In this document: positions 38,801 to 51,495 of the stretch, piece by piece
Layout: every line of letters begins with the position of its first letter
Numbering within the stretch: the first letter of the stretch is position 1
Assembly (NCBI RefSeq): GCF_964340395.1
Contig: NC_135552.1
Location: 23,219,181-23,283,180 of the forward strand
Direction of reading: 5' to 3'
DNA from: Glandiceps talaboti
Taxonomy: Eukaryota > Hemichordata > Enteropneusta > Spengelidae
Length of the DNA stretch: 64,000 nt
The notes under the pieces: generated by a model
Told to the model about the DNA's origin: nothing
Databases searched by the model: none
Seen by the model: the letters and a program-made list of their open reading frames with translations, nothing else
Position numbers and translations under genes: made by a program

Positions 38801-41800
38801 GTTTGCTGGAAATGTCAACTTGATGTTATAGTTATAGTTTATTGCAATAGGTCTACTGACCAATGAGCATCTTGATGTACCCCCTTCTCCCTCACGTCAG
38901 ATTTTAAGCACTTTTTTTTTTGTTTGAAGAAGTGGTGTGAATGTATACAGTTATGTTGCACAGTGTACATGGCAAGAAAAAACACCTGAATGCTACTTTT
39001 ATCGATAATGTTTGAGATAAACCTGGTCTGGATAAGATACACTCGATAAATAGACACAAATAAAATATAAAAGTACAGGATTATGAATTCCTCCGTGATT
39101 TCGATGAATTATTTATGATTCCAAAATGGATATCTGTACAGAATTCACCGCTTGGTGATACCATAAGTTATGATAACAAAAGCAATTACAAAAAATTCAC
39201 TGTGAAGAACCAAATCACTCTAACTGAGTCTGGAACAAAAGGAAAGCACCATAATTTTGTATTGAAACCAAGTAAAGTTACTGCAGAACTTGACATTTTA
39301 CTTTCTTACCACCAAAAACACTGATAAAAATGTGCTGAAACAAATTGAGCCGTTAATAATTGTGATTATTTGCAGTTTGTCCCTGCGATGGCATTTAGGA
39401 AGAAAAACTGGTGAAGTATTACGACTGATGGACAGAGGAACAGCTAGTATAAATAACTTACTCAGGTCAGTAGTAATTAGTTTATATGTTCATTGCAAAA
39501 AAGAAAGCTGGATAGTCTCTGAACTTTGTAGGACCCGGTCACTGTGACATGTGACAAGCTATCACAGATTATTATCAGAGTATGTAGTTGTAAACATTTC
39601 AGTGAGTGTAAAATATCACTGCACAAATTGCTGCTTCTATTTGTACAAAATAATAATGATGTTGATTTTCAGAAATTGTATTAACTATATAGTCATGACA
39701 GACAAGACAGACAGACAAGACAGACAGACAGACAGAAGCTAACATGATATTAGCCCACAAATGTAGATATTGAAAGAGTAGACACAGTACCAAAATAGTT
39801 CTATCAACTACTTTACAAGTTTTATTAAAGGGCACAAACTGAGTTTATATGCTTTAGAGTATATGTTTTGCAGTGTATTTAAAAGGTACTCATAGTATTG
39901 TACTTACTGAAGCATACTTAACCATCACTTGCAATTGACTGAACTCAAACCTGGTATTAAGATATAACTTATAAATGATCTAATGATGTAAATTATTATA
40001 CTTATAAAAAAATGTTAGGGATATCTCTACTATGAAGTCAACAGTTCTAACAATGACAGAAGACAATTAATGTCATAGAATGCGTTGAACATTATACAAG
40101 AATAGTGTAAATGAGGGTTTGTATCAAAATTTGCTCTAGAGTCCAAAGCTTATAAATACAGTCTGTGCCACTTCATTCCTCAGATTGTTCACTTATCATA
40201 TCTCATTCTGTTACAGCTATGTCCTGTTTAATATAGTCCCTACTATTGCAGACATCATTATAGCCATTGTCTATTTCATCTCAGCATTCAACATCTATTT
40301 TGGTGTGATTGTATTTGTTGCCATGGCAGTCTATCTTGGTAAGTACACGATCACACTTTGGTTAAAAACCAATCACCAGAGAGTGTATGATAGATAACCT
40401 GTGGAAGGCTATGTGGAATCTACAAGTGTCAGATGAATGAAGTAAAAATATATGTATATGTTAAATTTGAAGGAAACTTCTCAGAAAACCCACTTAGGTC
40501 TCAATTGTTTTTTTGGGTTTTTTTTAAGGGTTTTCTTTTTTTAGATTTTGTGTACCTGCTTTTATTGTTTCCTGTAACTGCATTTTAACTTAAATCATTG
40601 TACTTTGTAGTGTATTAGACTTTTACGACTTTTACTTGATCAACCGTAAGGTTTTTTTGTTCGTTTTTTGGTGTGTGTTTTTTTAAAGTTTCTCAATATG
40701 TTCATTTTACTGATATGTGAACTCAAGCAATTTCAGCATTTTATTTTGGTCACATTTTTGTTTTAATAATCCATAAATTATTATTATTAATATTAGTATG
40801 ATTATAGGTCTGAAATTTAGTAAAAAATTCAAGATGTTTTTGTACTCGCTTACTTACTGAAGAAATGAATGAAGTACTACATGTATATAAGGAAGTGTAC
40901 CAGTTGAATATCAAATATAAACTACAAATAACAAAACACATCAATTTCTACAAATTTGGAGATATTATTTTGTGTATTAAATATTGCAATTCTTGTTAAC
41001 ATTCTTATAGCGGCTACTATTGGAATTACTGAATGGCGTACCAAGTATCGCAGGCAAATGAACATACTTGATAACACAACAAAACAGAAAGCAGTCGACT
41101 CACTTCTTAACTTTGAAACGGTAAGTCTTAAAGTTACCAAGAATTGACACCAATACAGACTCTGAGTTTGTTGATACTTGGGTTACCAGACCATCAAAAA
41201 ACACTAATAGTTATGAATATTGTTGTATGATAATACTGTGATCATAAACCCATTTGTACACAATTAGTACAACATACCTTTTACTTTCCACTGCAAACTT
41301 TATATTTTTATGCTTTATCTGATATCTTAGTTGTTGTTGAAGGTAAACACTTCAGATCAATAGGAAAGTGTCATTCTACATATTTACATTACATCTAGAA
41401 TTTGATGGTTGTGTTATATTCCAGGTGAAATATTACGGAGCTGAGGAACATGAAACAGAGAGATTAAATGATGCGATAATGAACTATCAGGTAATTGTAT
41501 GAAGTGGTCATTTAAAGGACCATGTTTCAATCCTTGGTCATTGCGTTTAGCATTAGTGTTACCTTATCAATGTCATACAGATTACGTGAGATATCTAATG
41601 TTCTGAACCAACTTTATCTACAGCTCTGCCAAACGACCATTTTTCACACCTAGATTTTAATCCTAATCTGAAGTAGGGCTTTAAGAGAAACACTGTGTAT
41701 CATGTACATCATGACATGGAGCATTCACCACAAGACTGTATCTAACATATAGTATAAGTTTTACATAATCAAAACCGATCATTTGACAAGTTGTTTTTCT

Positions 41801-44800
41801 TCAAAGATAACATCACTTTTACAGCCGAACAGAGCATGACAAGTCTGACTAGCTGAATTGATGTAAACAGAATTTCATACCATACTGTCAGTGCAGTGAC
41901 ACATCAACCTCTGAAAAAGTTAACCAACCAACTAACTGAATATATATATAGTGTGTAATCTTTCATTAACCTGCTCTTAATCTTGTCATGTCTGTTTGTT
42001 ATGTAGGATATTGAATGGCAATCACTGGCATCTCTGAATTTTTTGAACACAGCTCAAAATATTATTATCACTATTGGTTTATTGATTGGTTCACTACTAT
42101 GTGCACATTATGTTGTTGAGGGAGACATGACGGTAGGTTGTCTTTATGTTGAACATAGTATTTCATTGTAGAAGTTTTTGTAATATCTAAAATGTGTATA
42201 CCATGATGTACAACTACAGTATTGTGTCAAAAACAATTTGATGGACACACACGCCAAGTGTGATAATGTATGTATTTATCAGGCCTCAGTTTTTCGTAGA
42301 CTGAGTAATTGTCTCGTGTCAGAACTTTCAAGACATATTCCTAGTAAGACTAGCTATTACTAAACAGTTGTCAAGATAAAAAAGTTAATTAAGAGCTGGT
42401 CCAGGAGTAGTGTATTATTTTCAATATCAAACAACAGTGACCAAAAATCATTTAATTACAAACTGTGTCCCTTAAAAACTCCTTTACTGCAATGAACAGA
42501 ATCTTAAATAATTGTAAATTAGTATTCATGTAGTGTTTTTACCACAATGTAATATGCATCCTACCCTGGGGCATTTGGATGAGAATGGAGACAATGTCAT
42601 TTGAAACTACCTCAGAATCTCTGTTTATTTATTGATGTCTACAGGTTGGAGATTATGTATTGTTTTCTACATATATTATTCAATTGTATGGACCATTGAA
42701 TTTCTTTGGCACTTATTACAGGTAGGTGCCAGTAAACATAGCCTTTGATATCTTTAAGAGGGTAGTTACAGGTAGACTCTCTCACAGCCTCAGGAGCGTC
42801 GCTAGCAACTGTTTTGTATATACAATATCTACTGTATAGTTGTACACTCTGCCCTCATCAACTAAATAGGACTAACTGTTCTTTCACATGTATTGTGACC
42901 CGCTAGCACTGTTATTTGAGAACTATCGTTGCAATAACACGTCAAAGATTGGTTAGTCTTGTGTAGTCGATGAGGGCGGACAGTACAAGGATGTTAAATC
43001 TGAGTACAAGTATGCAGTACATATAGATATCGGTAAATACAAAACAGCTGCTAGTGACATTCCCAAGGCTGTGAAAGAGTCTATGAGGATGGGTATAATT
43101 TCTATGTAAACTAGTAACAAGAACCATTATGTATTACTAATTGTTATTTTACATTTCATTTTGTTATAAACTTTGTTTTCATCGTAAGCATGTAATGGTA
43201 ATAGGTGTGAATATGAAAGTTATGCTACATAGTTACATGGTTTAGGTAATATGGTTGATTATTTCCAAAGGGACTAAATGACTGAAACTTTACCTTGAAC
43301 CCAGTTTAAATTGCTCTTACATCATGCCCGAGCCAAGTTGAACCAAAAAATATGTAATATGTACTCTGGTCATTCTACGCCATGACAGCATGCGTCTATA
43401 TCACTGGCTCTGCTGTGTTTGAAATATGAGTTAAAACATTCAAAATTACCATTACTTTCCCCAATTATTCTTTGATAATACTGGTGTTGGTATAATTATG
43501 TTATTTCCAATATTTTTCTTCAGTCAGCCAGAAAATACTTGTGACACCTAAAGGTTGTCACTACGCGTCTATCGATACATAGTGACAAAAGCCCCTTAGG
43601 TCACTCATATTTTTCTCGGCTGAATGAAAAAAAATATTGGAATATAACATCTAATTGTTTGAAATCCAATATGTCATATACTATTTCAATAAAGTTATCT
43701 TTTGTTCATATTTTCAGAATGATTCAACAAGCTTATGTTGATATGGAGAATATGTTTGACTTGTTAGAAGTGGATCAAGAGGTAAAACTTGGAAGTCAAA
43801 CTATTGTATGAAGGATTTGCTGTATGAATTGTGTTGTTCTCTACCAGTTTAAACGATAGAACTTAAAATGTAACATATCATTTGGTTGGAAAGTAAAGAA
43901 ATTAGATCATTGCTAGTGGTGCATTAGGAACATTAAAACACAATTAAAACAATAACTATGAAAGAAAGGACTTTTTAATATTGGTAATTTTATAAGACAA
44001 GGCCAATCTTATGATATATGTGATGCATTCTATCAAATATTTTATTTCTATTTTATCTTCAGATAAAAGATATACCAAATGCTCCTGACATACAAGTTAC
44101 ACAAGGTGCTGTAGAGTTTGACAATGTCAGCTTTTCCTACACGGATGCGTAAGTATTATTGTTTGTCACTAGTATTTTGTACTACATTCAACACATTAAA
44201 ATTATAATGTAAGATGTTGTAATTATAAATATTAGTTTGCAAATTTATGACATCATATGTATAATAAACTGACTGTGACAATACTATAAATAATATTGTT
44301 TGATTGTACATTTGATAGGAAACCAATTCTACGTAATGTATCTTTCAAAGTTAACCCAGGGAAGACACTGGCTTTAGTCGGTCATTCTGGTGCTGGTAAG
44401 AGTACAATAGTGAGACTTCTATTCCGGTTCTATAATATACAAGATGGTACTATTAAGATAGATGGTAAAGATATATCTAAAGTAAGTGTAGTGACATGAG
44501 CACTGACATTTTAACCTACACACACAACATTTGATTTTTTAAAAATAAAAATCTGCTTTTTATACACCAAGTCAATGTAATTAGGTGAAAACAAAATACT
44601 AATGTGTGTTTCCAATAACATGGCCTCTGAACATGGGGTAGGTAGGTAGGTCGGGGATTTATTTTACTTTATTTTTGAAAAATATTGCTTTGACCCAAAA
44701 ACAAATATCGGTCACAATACCCTTATGTGATAGTTTGATGAAATATGTACAGACATGACTTGGGAAAGAAAACAGGTCACTTCACGTCAAGCGCGAATAA

Positions 44801-47009
44801 AAAAAAAGACAGACGTGCATTAAAGTCATGAAGACAAAAAATTGATTTTATTTTTGTTTTACGCTGTAAATGTTAAGGGTCTATGGCTTAAACGAGGTTC
44901 AGTCAGGTTATCGGCCTCGGAAACAGACAAATAAATTATATTGCCATATGAAATACTAGTACTTAATGTATGCTATTCTGGAAATGGTTGCTGTCTTGAT
45001 TGTCTAAGTTTCTCTCTCTTCTTTTGTATCCAAAACATTTGTAGTCAACTTTCTGTTATAAATACAGTGTATATATAATACTATTATTTAGGGCCTAACA
45101 TATTCTTGTTTTTGTTTACAGGTCACTCAGTCTTCCCTTAGACAAGCTATTGGAGTTGTACCTCAGGATACTGTATTGTTTAACAATGATATCAGGTAAG
45201 ATGGCCATATACAGTATACCCAATATGACAATAAATTGAAGAACTATGGACAATTCTATTTATCTCAAAGTCCCTGATATCAACAGGTATTACAGAATCC
45301 TGCATGGTTCACATTTCTTTCTGGTTTATTTCACTTTAAATTTGAATATTTATTTATGAATAAAAAATGGATGATTTCCAAGGTAATTATTTTCTTTTGT
45401 TTGTATAAAAACAGGTTTAATATTCGGTTTGGTCGTGTTGATGCATCTGATGAAGAAGTTGAGGAGAGTGCCAAGGCTGCAGATATTCATGAGAGAATTC
45501 TATCATTTCCAGAGCGTAAGAATTTTATACAAGTTCAGAGTTCTTTTACATCAAAAATTTGATAAGAAACTTTGTGTATGTTCATTAAAAGTTGTGTGTA
45601 TCTACTGAATACCATACTTAATATGTTTTCCTCTCAGAATACGACACTGTTGTTGGAGAGCGTGGTTTAAAACTTAGTGGAGGAGAGAAACAAAGAGTAG
45701 CTATTGCACGAACCATATTGAAAGCACCTAAAGTAGTCCTACTTGATGAGGTAAGTGAAAATCACCATGGCAATTGTTTTACCACAGTTCAATTAGTGTG
45801 CCACAGTGGATGGATATAATCAGACTGAATAATGTAGACGGTGAGTGTGAAAGTCAAAAGACTTGACTCATTGCAATTTTAGATCACGTCAGTTCAACCT
45901 TTCACTACATATACATTGAATAATACTATGTACACCCTACACAATTAGACATAATTGACCTTCTACACAGAGAAAAGGACCATGTCGTAGTATTGCCCCA
46001 TAAATTTACACATATCACATGAAATAAAACTTGATGAATTACAAAAGAGCTGACAAATTCTGATGTTATCAAAATGAGGTGTTGTGGAAGCTAGGGCAAT
46101 TATAGCTGTAACTACACAATGAGAGCATATTTTGTAAAATCATATGTGGAAAGTCAGGACATAAAGTTACATGAAGTTCTGAAAATCCAGTTAGAATAGT
46201 AGTGTAGAAACTTGACTTGGTTGATCTAAAGTATGTTGCAAGGTGACTAAGTTAGTTCAACATTTTTGATTTTACAATTTCTCAGCTTCTGATTGTCAGC
46301 TTTGTTGTTTATCGTTTTGTTTCTATTTCTACTTTCAACAGGCAACCTCAGCCTTGGACACACGGACAGAACGTAACATCCAGCAGTCACTGGATAAAAT
46401 GAGTACCAACCGAACAACCATCATTGTAGCACATAGATTATCTACTGTAATTCACGCCGATGAAATACTTGTACTCAGAGAAGGCATTGTTGTAGAGAGG
46501 GGCAGGTGAGATTACTTATGAAATACTTGTACTCAAAGAAGGCTTTGTTGTAGAGAGGGGCAGGTCAGGTGTACATTACTCAAACAAAGGGTTGGTTGTC
46601 AAGTGGTACAACAGGTATACAGCTATATAGATATTTTAGATCGATTTGTATGAAAATTGAAATATTTTGAACGTTGAACCAGATGATTCTAGCCTTTATC
46701 AAAACTTGTTTGCTAGATCCATCCATTAATTACAAAACTGAAATGGGATCAGAAACATCATCATCATAAAATGTTATGCTATTTTTAAAGTTTTGTGACC
46801 CCAGATCCTTAATGTCAACTTTTCTTTGTTCATGTTTGTTTGACTGACTGACTTGTTGTTTGTACAGACATGAAGAGTTACTAGCACATCAGGGTTTGTA
46901 TGCCGACATGTGGCAGGCACAGTTACAAAGAGCAGAAGATGATACCAATGTAGAAAACCTGATACGAGAAGGAGAGGGAGAAGATGGTTCAGCCAAGAAG
47001 ACAGAATAA
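35871..47009 (+). CDS. ABCB6: ABCB6, ATP-binding cassette subfamily B member 6
   Basis: Complete half-transporter, 879 residues (human 842), which as a homodimer is linked to porphyrin and heavy-metal transport in mitochondrial, endolysosomal and plasma membranes. Coding exons: 35871-36524, 37104-37329, 38096-38254, 38399-38501, 39376-39465, 40217-40338, 41011-41120, 41425-41490, 42007-42132, 42645-42721, 43718-43781, 44063-44148, 44319-44481, 45122-45195, 45415-45515, 45638-45750, 46342-46505, 46868-47009. All joins are GT-AG and keep frame. The N-terminal TMD0 (about residues 1-218) has five hydrophobic helices and Cys8 and Cys26, the pair that forms the trafficking disulfide in human ABCB6. 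It is followed by a core membrane domain and an ATPase domain: Walker [10 protein letters not shown] 649-657, Q-loop Gln697, signature LSGGEKQR 753-760, Walker B VVLLDE 773-778, switch His809. All catalytic residues are present. The gene looks intact and functional. Confidence 0.95.
39697..39736. repeat. GACA microsatellite in ABCB6 intron
   Basis: Imperfect GACA units, 22 bases or more, in the intron after exon 39376-39465. Confidence 0.8.
42775..43081. mobile_element. fold-back element in an ABCB6 intron
   Basis: Left arm 42775-42876 (GACTCTCTCACAGCCT ... CCCTCATCAACTA) is inverted at 42952-43081 (TAGTCGATGAGGGCGG ... AGGCTGTGAAAGAGTC). The arms are about 100 and 130 bp, with small gaps and clear similarity throughout, including ACTGTTTTGTAT. 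A 75-bp centre separates them. It is non-coding and resembles a MITE. Confidence 0.7.
43500..43648. mobile_element. 149-bp hairpin element in the same ABCB6 intron
   Basis: Left arm 43500-43561 (GTTATTTCCAATATTTTTCT ... GTTGTCAC) pairs with right arm 43582-43648 (GTGACAAAAG ... AATATTGGAATATAAC). A 20-base loop, TACGCGTCTATCGATACATA, lies between them. It sits about 70 bp before the acceptor of the exon at 43718. Confidence 0.7.
44603..44928. mobile_element. MITE-like element, family A, in an ABCB6 intron
   Basis: The ends TGTGTGTTTCCAATAACATG and TCGGCCTCGGAAACAGAC are approximate inverse copies. Shared internal blocks with 30207-30492 include GGTAGGTAGGTCGGGGATTT, TGATAGTTTGATGAAATA and GGGAAAGAAAACAG. 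It lies between ABCB6 exons 44319-44481 and 45122-45195. Confidence 0.65.
46461..46568 (+). repeat. tandem duplication of an ABCB6 exon end and donor site
   Basis: The last 45 coding bases of exon 46342-46505 plus the donor (46461-46510) are repeated in the intron at 46519-46568 with three differences in 50 bases and a period of 58. The second copy keeps a donor-like CAG|GTCAGG. Use of the second donor would read into a TGA two bases after the first junction, truncating the protein, so the first donor must be the productive one. Confidence 0.85.
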
Positions 47010-47158
47010 GTCAACAACAAAAAATACAGCCAGAGATGATTTTGTGTTTTACTGTACTTGTCAGAGGTTTGACCTAGGTCAAAATATCAGTAAAATTTCT
47101 AAGTGACATCAGATGAGTTTCCTGTTATGGGTACTACTGAGTATTAATAAGTAAAGGA

Positions 47159-47164
47159 AATAAA
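47159..47164 (+). terminator. possible ABCB6 poly(A) signal AATAAA
   Basis: This is the first AATAAA after the ABCB6 stop, 150 bp downstream. Other AATAAA sites exist further on (for example near 48473 and 48911), so a longer 3'UTR cannot be excluded. Confidence 0.4.
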
Positions 47165-47490
47165 ATGAGATGTGTTAGCACCAAGTTGCATTTTCTGCTC
47201 ATACCACATCTCCCTTTGTGGTGATGACTTGACGATGTTCATTATACAACAGTGCATTCTCATATCTTATTTTCACATATACATGTTCACTCACATTGTC
47301 GTTTAAACCAAGTCACATTTTTCGCATAATGGTATTTGAATATAACCTGCACCAGTGATGTGTATCTTGATTTGTGGTTATTCATTGAAATACTCCAGAT
47401 TTGCGCCCATTTTGTTTATACTCATCATTTTTCCCCCTGGTCCTTGTCGATGTCAGCTACAAAAAAATGTGAACATTTACATAAAGGAAA

Positions 47491-47515
47491 GGGGGGGGGG
47501 GGGGGGGGGGGGGGG
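47491..47515 (+). repeat. poly-G tract, 25 bases
   Basis: An uninterrupted run of 25 G. It could form G-quadruplex structures and is prone to sequencing length errors. Confidence 0.95.
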
Positions 47516-49111
47516 ATGACGACAAAACAACATGATTAAAGGCTGGTGTGAAATCATACATACATGCAAGTACATGCATTTGGGTTTTGTTACTTACCAT
47601 AAGTAAAATATCAAGAAAGGCAAATTATTTATTTCATATGTATCATGTCATACTCAAACATGTTCAATTCTAAATCTACCAGTCTTGTGAAACCAACAAA
47701 TTTTAGACATTCAAAATATAATTTTAAAAATTGTGCAATGATTATATTTGCAATATTTCACTTTCATAACTATATGCCCATCAATGTATACCAAGTTGCC
47801 AGAAAAGCTTCTGCAGCATTCATCCATGCATGAGAGATTTAGCATTTGGAACTTTTTATCCAGAATGCATTATCTTTTGCGAGAAATTTAACTGAAAACA
47901 TTTCACTCACTGGCCAACGATTTCCTTGGATTGTTTCAACATTTTCCAACTACTTTTTTTCTCACTATGTTTTGTATGCATACAATTATGTTTCACTGTG
48001 AATGTATATGGTTATATGTGATTCAAAGAAAAGAGTGAAATATTCAAGCTACTTTTATTTTACAGTGTACAATATCTTGTATAAATCATAGACAAGGAAG
48101 CCTTGTCTGTGTATAAATATATGCCAAGTGTTGTAAGACAAACATGTCATTTTGGAATATGTTAGTTTCATTTACATGTTAGTCATGTGACAGCATTTGG
48201 ACAGATCTTTGAAAGTTTTGTGTGTTTTCACTAACAAATACAGCCAACAGTGAAAGCTTCTTTGCCTTTAATTTATATAACATCTCATCTTTTAGTGGTT
48301 TTGCAACTCTTAAAAGCTGAACTAGCTGTAACTGGTCCAGGAATGTTTTTTTTCAAACTGTTTTGTTACATATAATGACGTGCAATACTTAGTAATACCA
48401 TACACCCTGCACAGTATAGCATCAGCTATGGGTAAACATATTTTGTGTAGCTGTACACAAAGTATAGTACAATAAATCCAATCAAATTGATTTTTGGGTC
48501 TACTCCTTAAAATCAGTGCCCTCAACACCGATCATGATGTCAACCTATTGCTGTACTACTTATGGATAAAATTGACCACTGATCAACATGTACAATGTCT
48601 AATTGTTGGTGTTAAACAATTTTCAGTGAATATATTGTGCATGTCTGATCAAGAGATTGATACTCCAGTCACAACTAGTAGTGCAGCAGTTTTATCATTG
48701 TGATGGATTCAAAACTATGGTTTTGCTTAATATTTTAACTTTTTCATTTCACTACTTACGGATAATATTGACTGCTAATTAACTGACATGGTGTCTTTTT
48801 TATAAGTAACTGACCATTATTAATTACTAAATATATCTTTGATTATTTGATGAAAGAAAGATGTACCAGTTGTACCTAGTGCAGGTTTCAAAAATCTTTT
48901 GCATTAGACAATAAAATGTAACAAAAATTAGTATGATTTCTGTTGAGCCAGACAATTTTCTGTTTCAGAGTAAGTGGTATCTATGGTATACAAAGTCTTA
49001 CTTTTGATCCAAATGTTTCAGTACTGCTCAGTGTGTTTGAAATGCATAACTATTTATCTCAAAATGAGGTGTGTGTAGGCATAACATAAATTATTTTGCA
49101 TCCAAAGATTA

Positions 49112-49511
49112 GGGATGATTGCACAATGTCACACAAGCTCAATTTAACCAAAAAAACCTCCCCTAAACGAATGTTCACATCGACACGTTTATGGATGATG
49201 TCAACCATGATGAAAATTGTAGCAGTGCAGTCACATCACTACAACCTATGCAGTGTTAAAATGCAGTAAACACATTAATGTATATTAGTGGAAACCCAGC
49301 ACTGTATATCATATTAGCAGTAAATTTTTATAATCAACTTATCAACATCTCGCAATAGTATATGATACAGAACCTTGAAGATGTGAAAGTTTTCTAAATT
49401 TGTGTTGGTTAGAAGTGTGAAAAATGATGTTCAGCAATCTCATTGATGCAAGACACCCTCCCTCTCTACGTTCGTGTTCATTGAGCTTGTGTGACATTGT
49501 GCGACCATCCC
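49112..49511 (+). mobile_element. Harbinger-like MITE, family B, complete (400 bp)
   Basis: Terminal inverted repeats of 32 bp begin GGGATGATTGCACAATGTC and differ at two positions between ends. TTA stands on both sides (49109-49111 and 49512-49514), a 3-bp target duplication as in PIF/Harbinger transposons. The inside has no transposase frame, so the element is non-autonomous. A degraded copy lies at 25734-26150 in opposite orientation. The superfamily assignment rests only on the target duplication and the GGG end. Confidence 0.75.
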
Positions 49512-50813
49512 TTAGATCAAGTTGATGTTTCGATTGAATTGTAACCAAAGATTATATTTAAAATATATCCAAGATTTACAGTAATAATAATAATTTTGAT
49601 TATTTCTATTTTCACTCTAAGACTCAGCTGAAATATTATCAGTTTTGTGATGTTTTACAGATTTGTTAAATTATACAATTATTTTCAAGAGGTGGCATTT
49701 TACTGTTGTACAATTATTTTGTAGTGGTTATTAAATTGTACTGTTTGTAACAAATATCTAAGTGTATATCTTCAATGCTACTGGTTTCAATTGATGATGT
49801 ATATAATAGAATAGGAATACTTACAGCAAACCTGAGCTAAGAGCAAGACCAAGCAACAAGACAGTTTCAGTTATCTTAATTAACACCAACATACAACAAA
49901 TTTTCATTGTTGTTTTTCATTTTTATCAATTTTTTTAGAGACAAGTTTTTTATGTCTGAACGCATTATAGTCAGTCAATCTCAAATTCTCACTTTTGACA
50001 TTTCAAAAGTAATATTGCATGATCATTGCTTTGAGTGGCCAAACTTTTAAGAAGTTTTGACTTTAGAAAAAATTCTGCCAGTATGGTGGTAACATAAATT
50101 ATGAATCCAGAATTATTTTTTTCTGACCCAGTCGTTATCAAGCACCCGTTGGGTTAAATTTACATATTATATTAACCATATGTAAATAACATGTAAATTA
50201 ACATATCTCCACTTCATTTGCCTCAGGTAGGGTAATGTGTGTATATTTACATATTGATTCATTTGAATAATGATAGTCCGACTAGTTGTCATGGTAGAAA
50301 GGACTGCACACTGTCATCAACTAGGCTATTGGGTGAAATTTTCAATCTGTTATCAGCTTTGAAAATGTAATCATTACAAGCAGAGAATATGAGGGCTTGG
50401 GGAGGTAACAACCAACTAACGATGTATCTCGACAGCGCAGTAAACAGGATAATTCACCATGAATCTATATCTACTTTATGATAGTTGGCAGGGTCTTTAT
50501 AGTACGTCAAGTCTTGGTATTAGCAATATAGCACTTGACCTCAATGCTGGTAGGTCAAAATAGAGATAAAAGACATAATCCACATAGTATATTTAATGAT
50601 CACTGTACAAAATGCTTTTTTATTCAGGCTATTTCTATAATATATAATACAAGAGATAGGAAAGTGGTAATAATATGCAGAATATTATTGCATATATATA
50701 TATGTAACATATCACGTGAGGTGTAGTGGAGTCAGTACAAATGTATAATACGTTTGTTGTCAAAATATTAGACGAGACACGCAGTGACGAGTTTTTGTTC
50801 TTCAATTTTGATA

Positions 50814-50987
50814 GGATGATATCGTCAGACAAGATGTGACTCCACATCTCATGATGTACCTTATGTTGGTAGGATGATATCGTCAGACAAGTTGTGACTC
50901 TACATCTCATGATGTACCTTATGTTGGTAGGATGATATCGTCAGACAAGTTGTGACTCCACATCTCATGATGTACCTTATGTTGGTA
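50814..50987. repeat. 58-bp tandem repeat, three copies
   Basis: The unit starting GGATGATATCGTCAGACAAG begins at 50814, 50872 and 50930. The copies differ at only a couple of positions, so the expansion is recent. Confidence 0.9.
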
Positions 50988-51241
50988 GATTTGATAATTC
51001 ATGTAATAACTCTTGACAGGATATTTGAATCTAAACGGACTATTCTATGTGTATTTCTTAATGTTTTCAAGAAATGTGTATTATACATAGTACAATACAT
51101 GAGTTTTTTAAAGTCTTGTGCTTCTTAGCTGTGGTGTTGTCATTGAATGTGACCATAAATGCAAGTTTAATAATGTAACTAGAGTTTGGAGTACTTGGTT
51201 ACAACACAGTATCAGTAATATCCGAGTCTGAGATTTTCTAA

Positions 51242-51495
51242 ATTGTTGCATCACATGACATGGTTTTTGACCCCACTGCAATGGCATCATCACATGACAT
51301 GATATTAGACCCAACTGCAATGGCATCATCACGTCATGATATTTGACCCAAATGCAATGAACACATCAGAGGACATGGTATTTGCTACTGCAATGGCATC
51401 ATCATTGGTTGTACAGATATAGTTTGACCCCACTGTAATAGCGCCACCACAGGATGTAATATTACTACATCAATAGTGCCATCACATGCTCCTAC
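51242..51495. repeat. degenerate tandem repeat, unit about 45-50 bp
   Basis: The phrases TTTGACCC(C)ACTGCAATG and GGCATCATCACATGACATG recur about five to six times with substitutions. Confidence 0.75.

Noticed and set aside
49342-49548. Minus-strand frame of 68 codons
   Set aside because: It runs through the terminal repeat of the MITE at 49112-49511.
50814-50987. CRISPR-like direct repeats
   Set aside because: The 58-bp units are contiguous with no unique spacers, so they are a tandem repeat in a eukaryotic genome.
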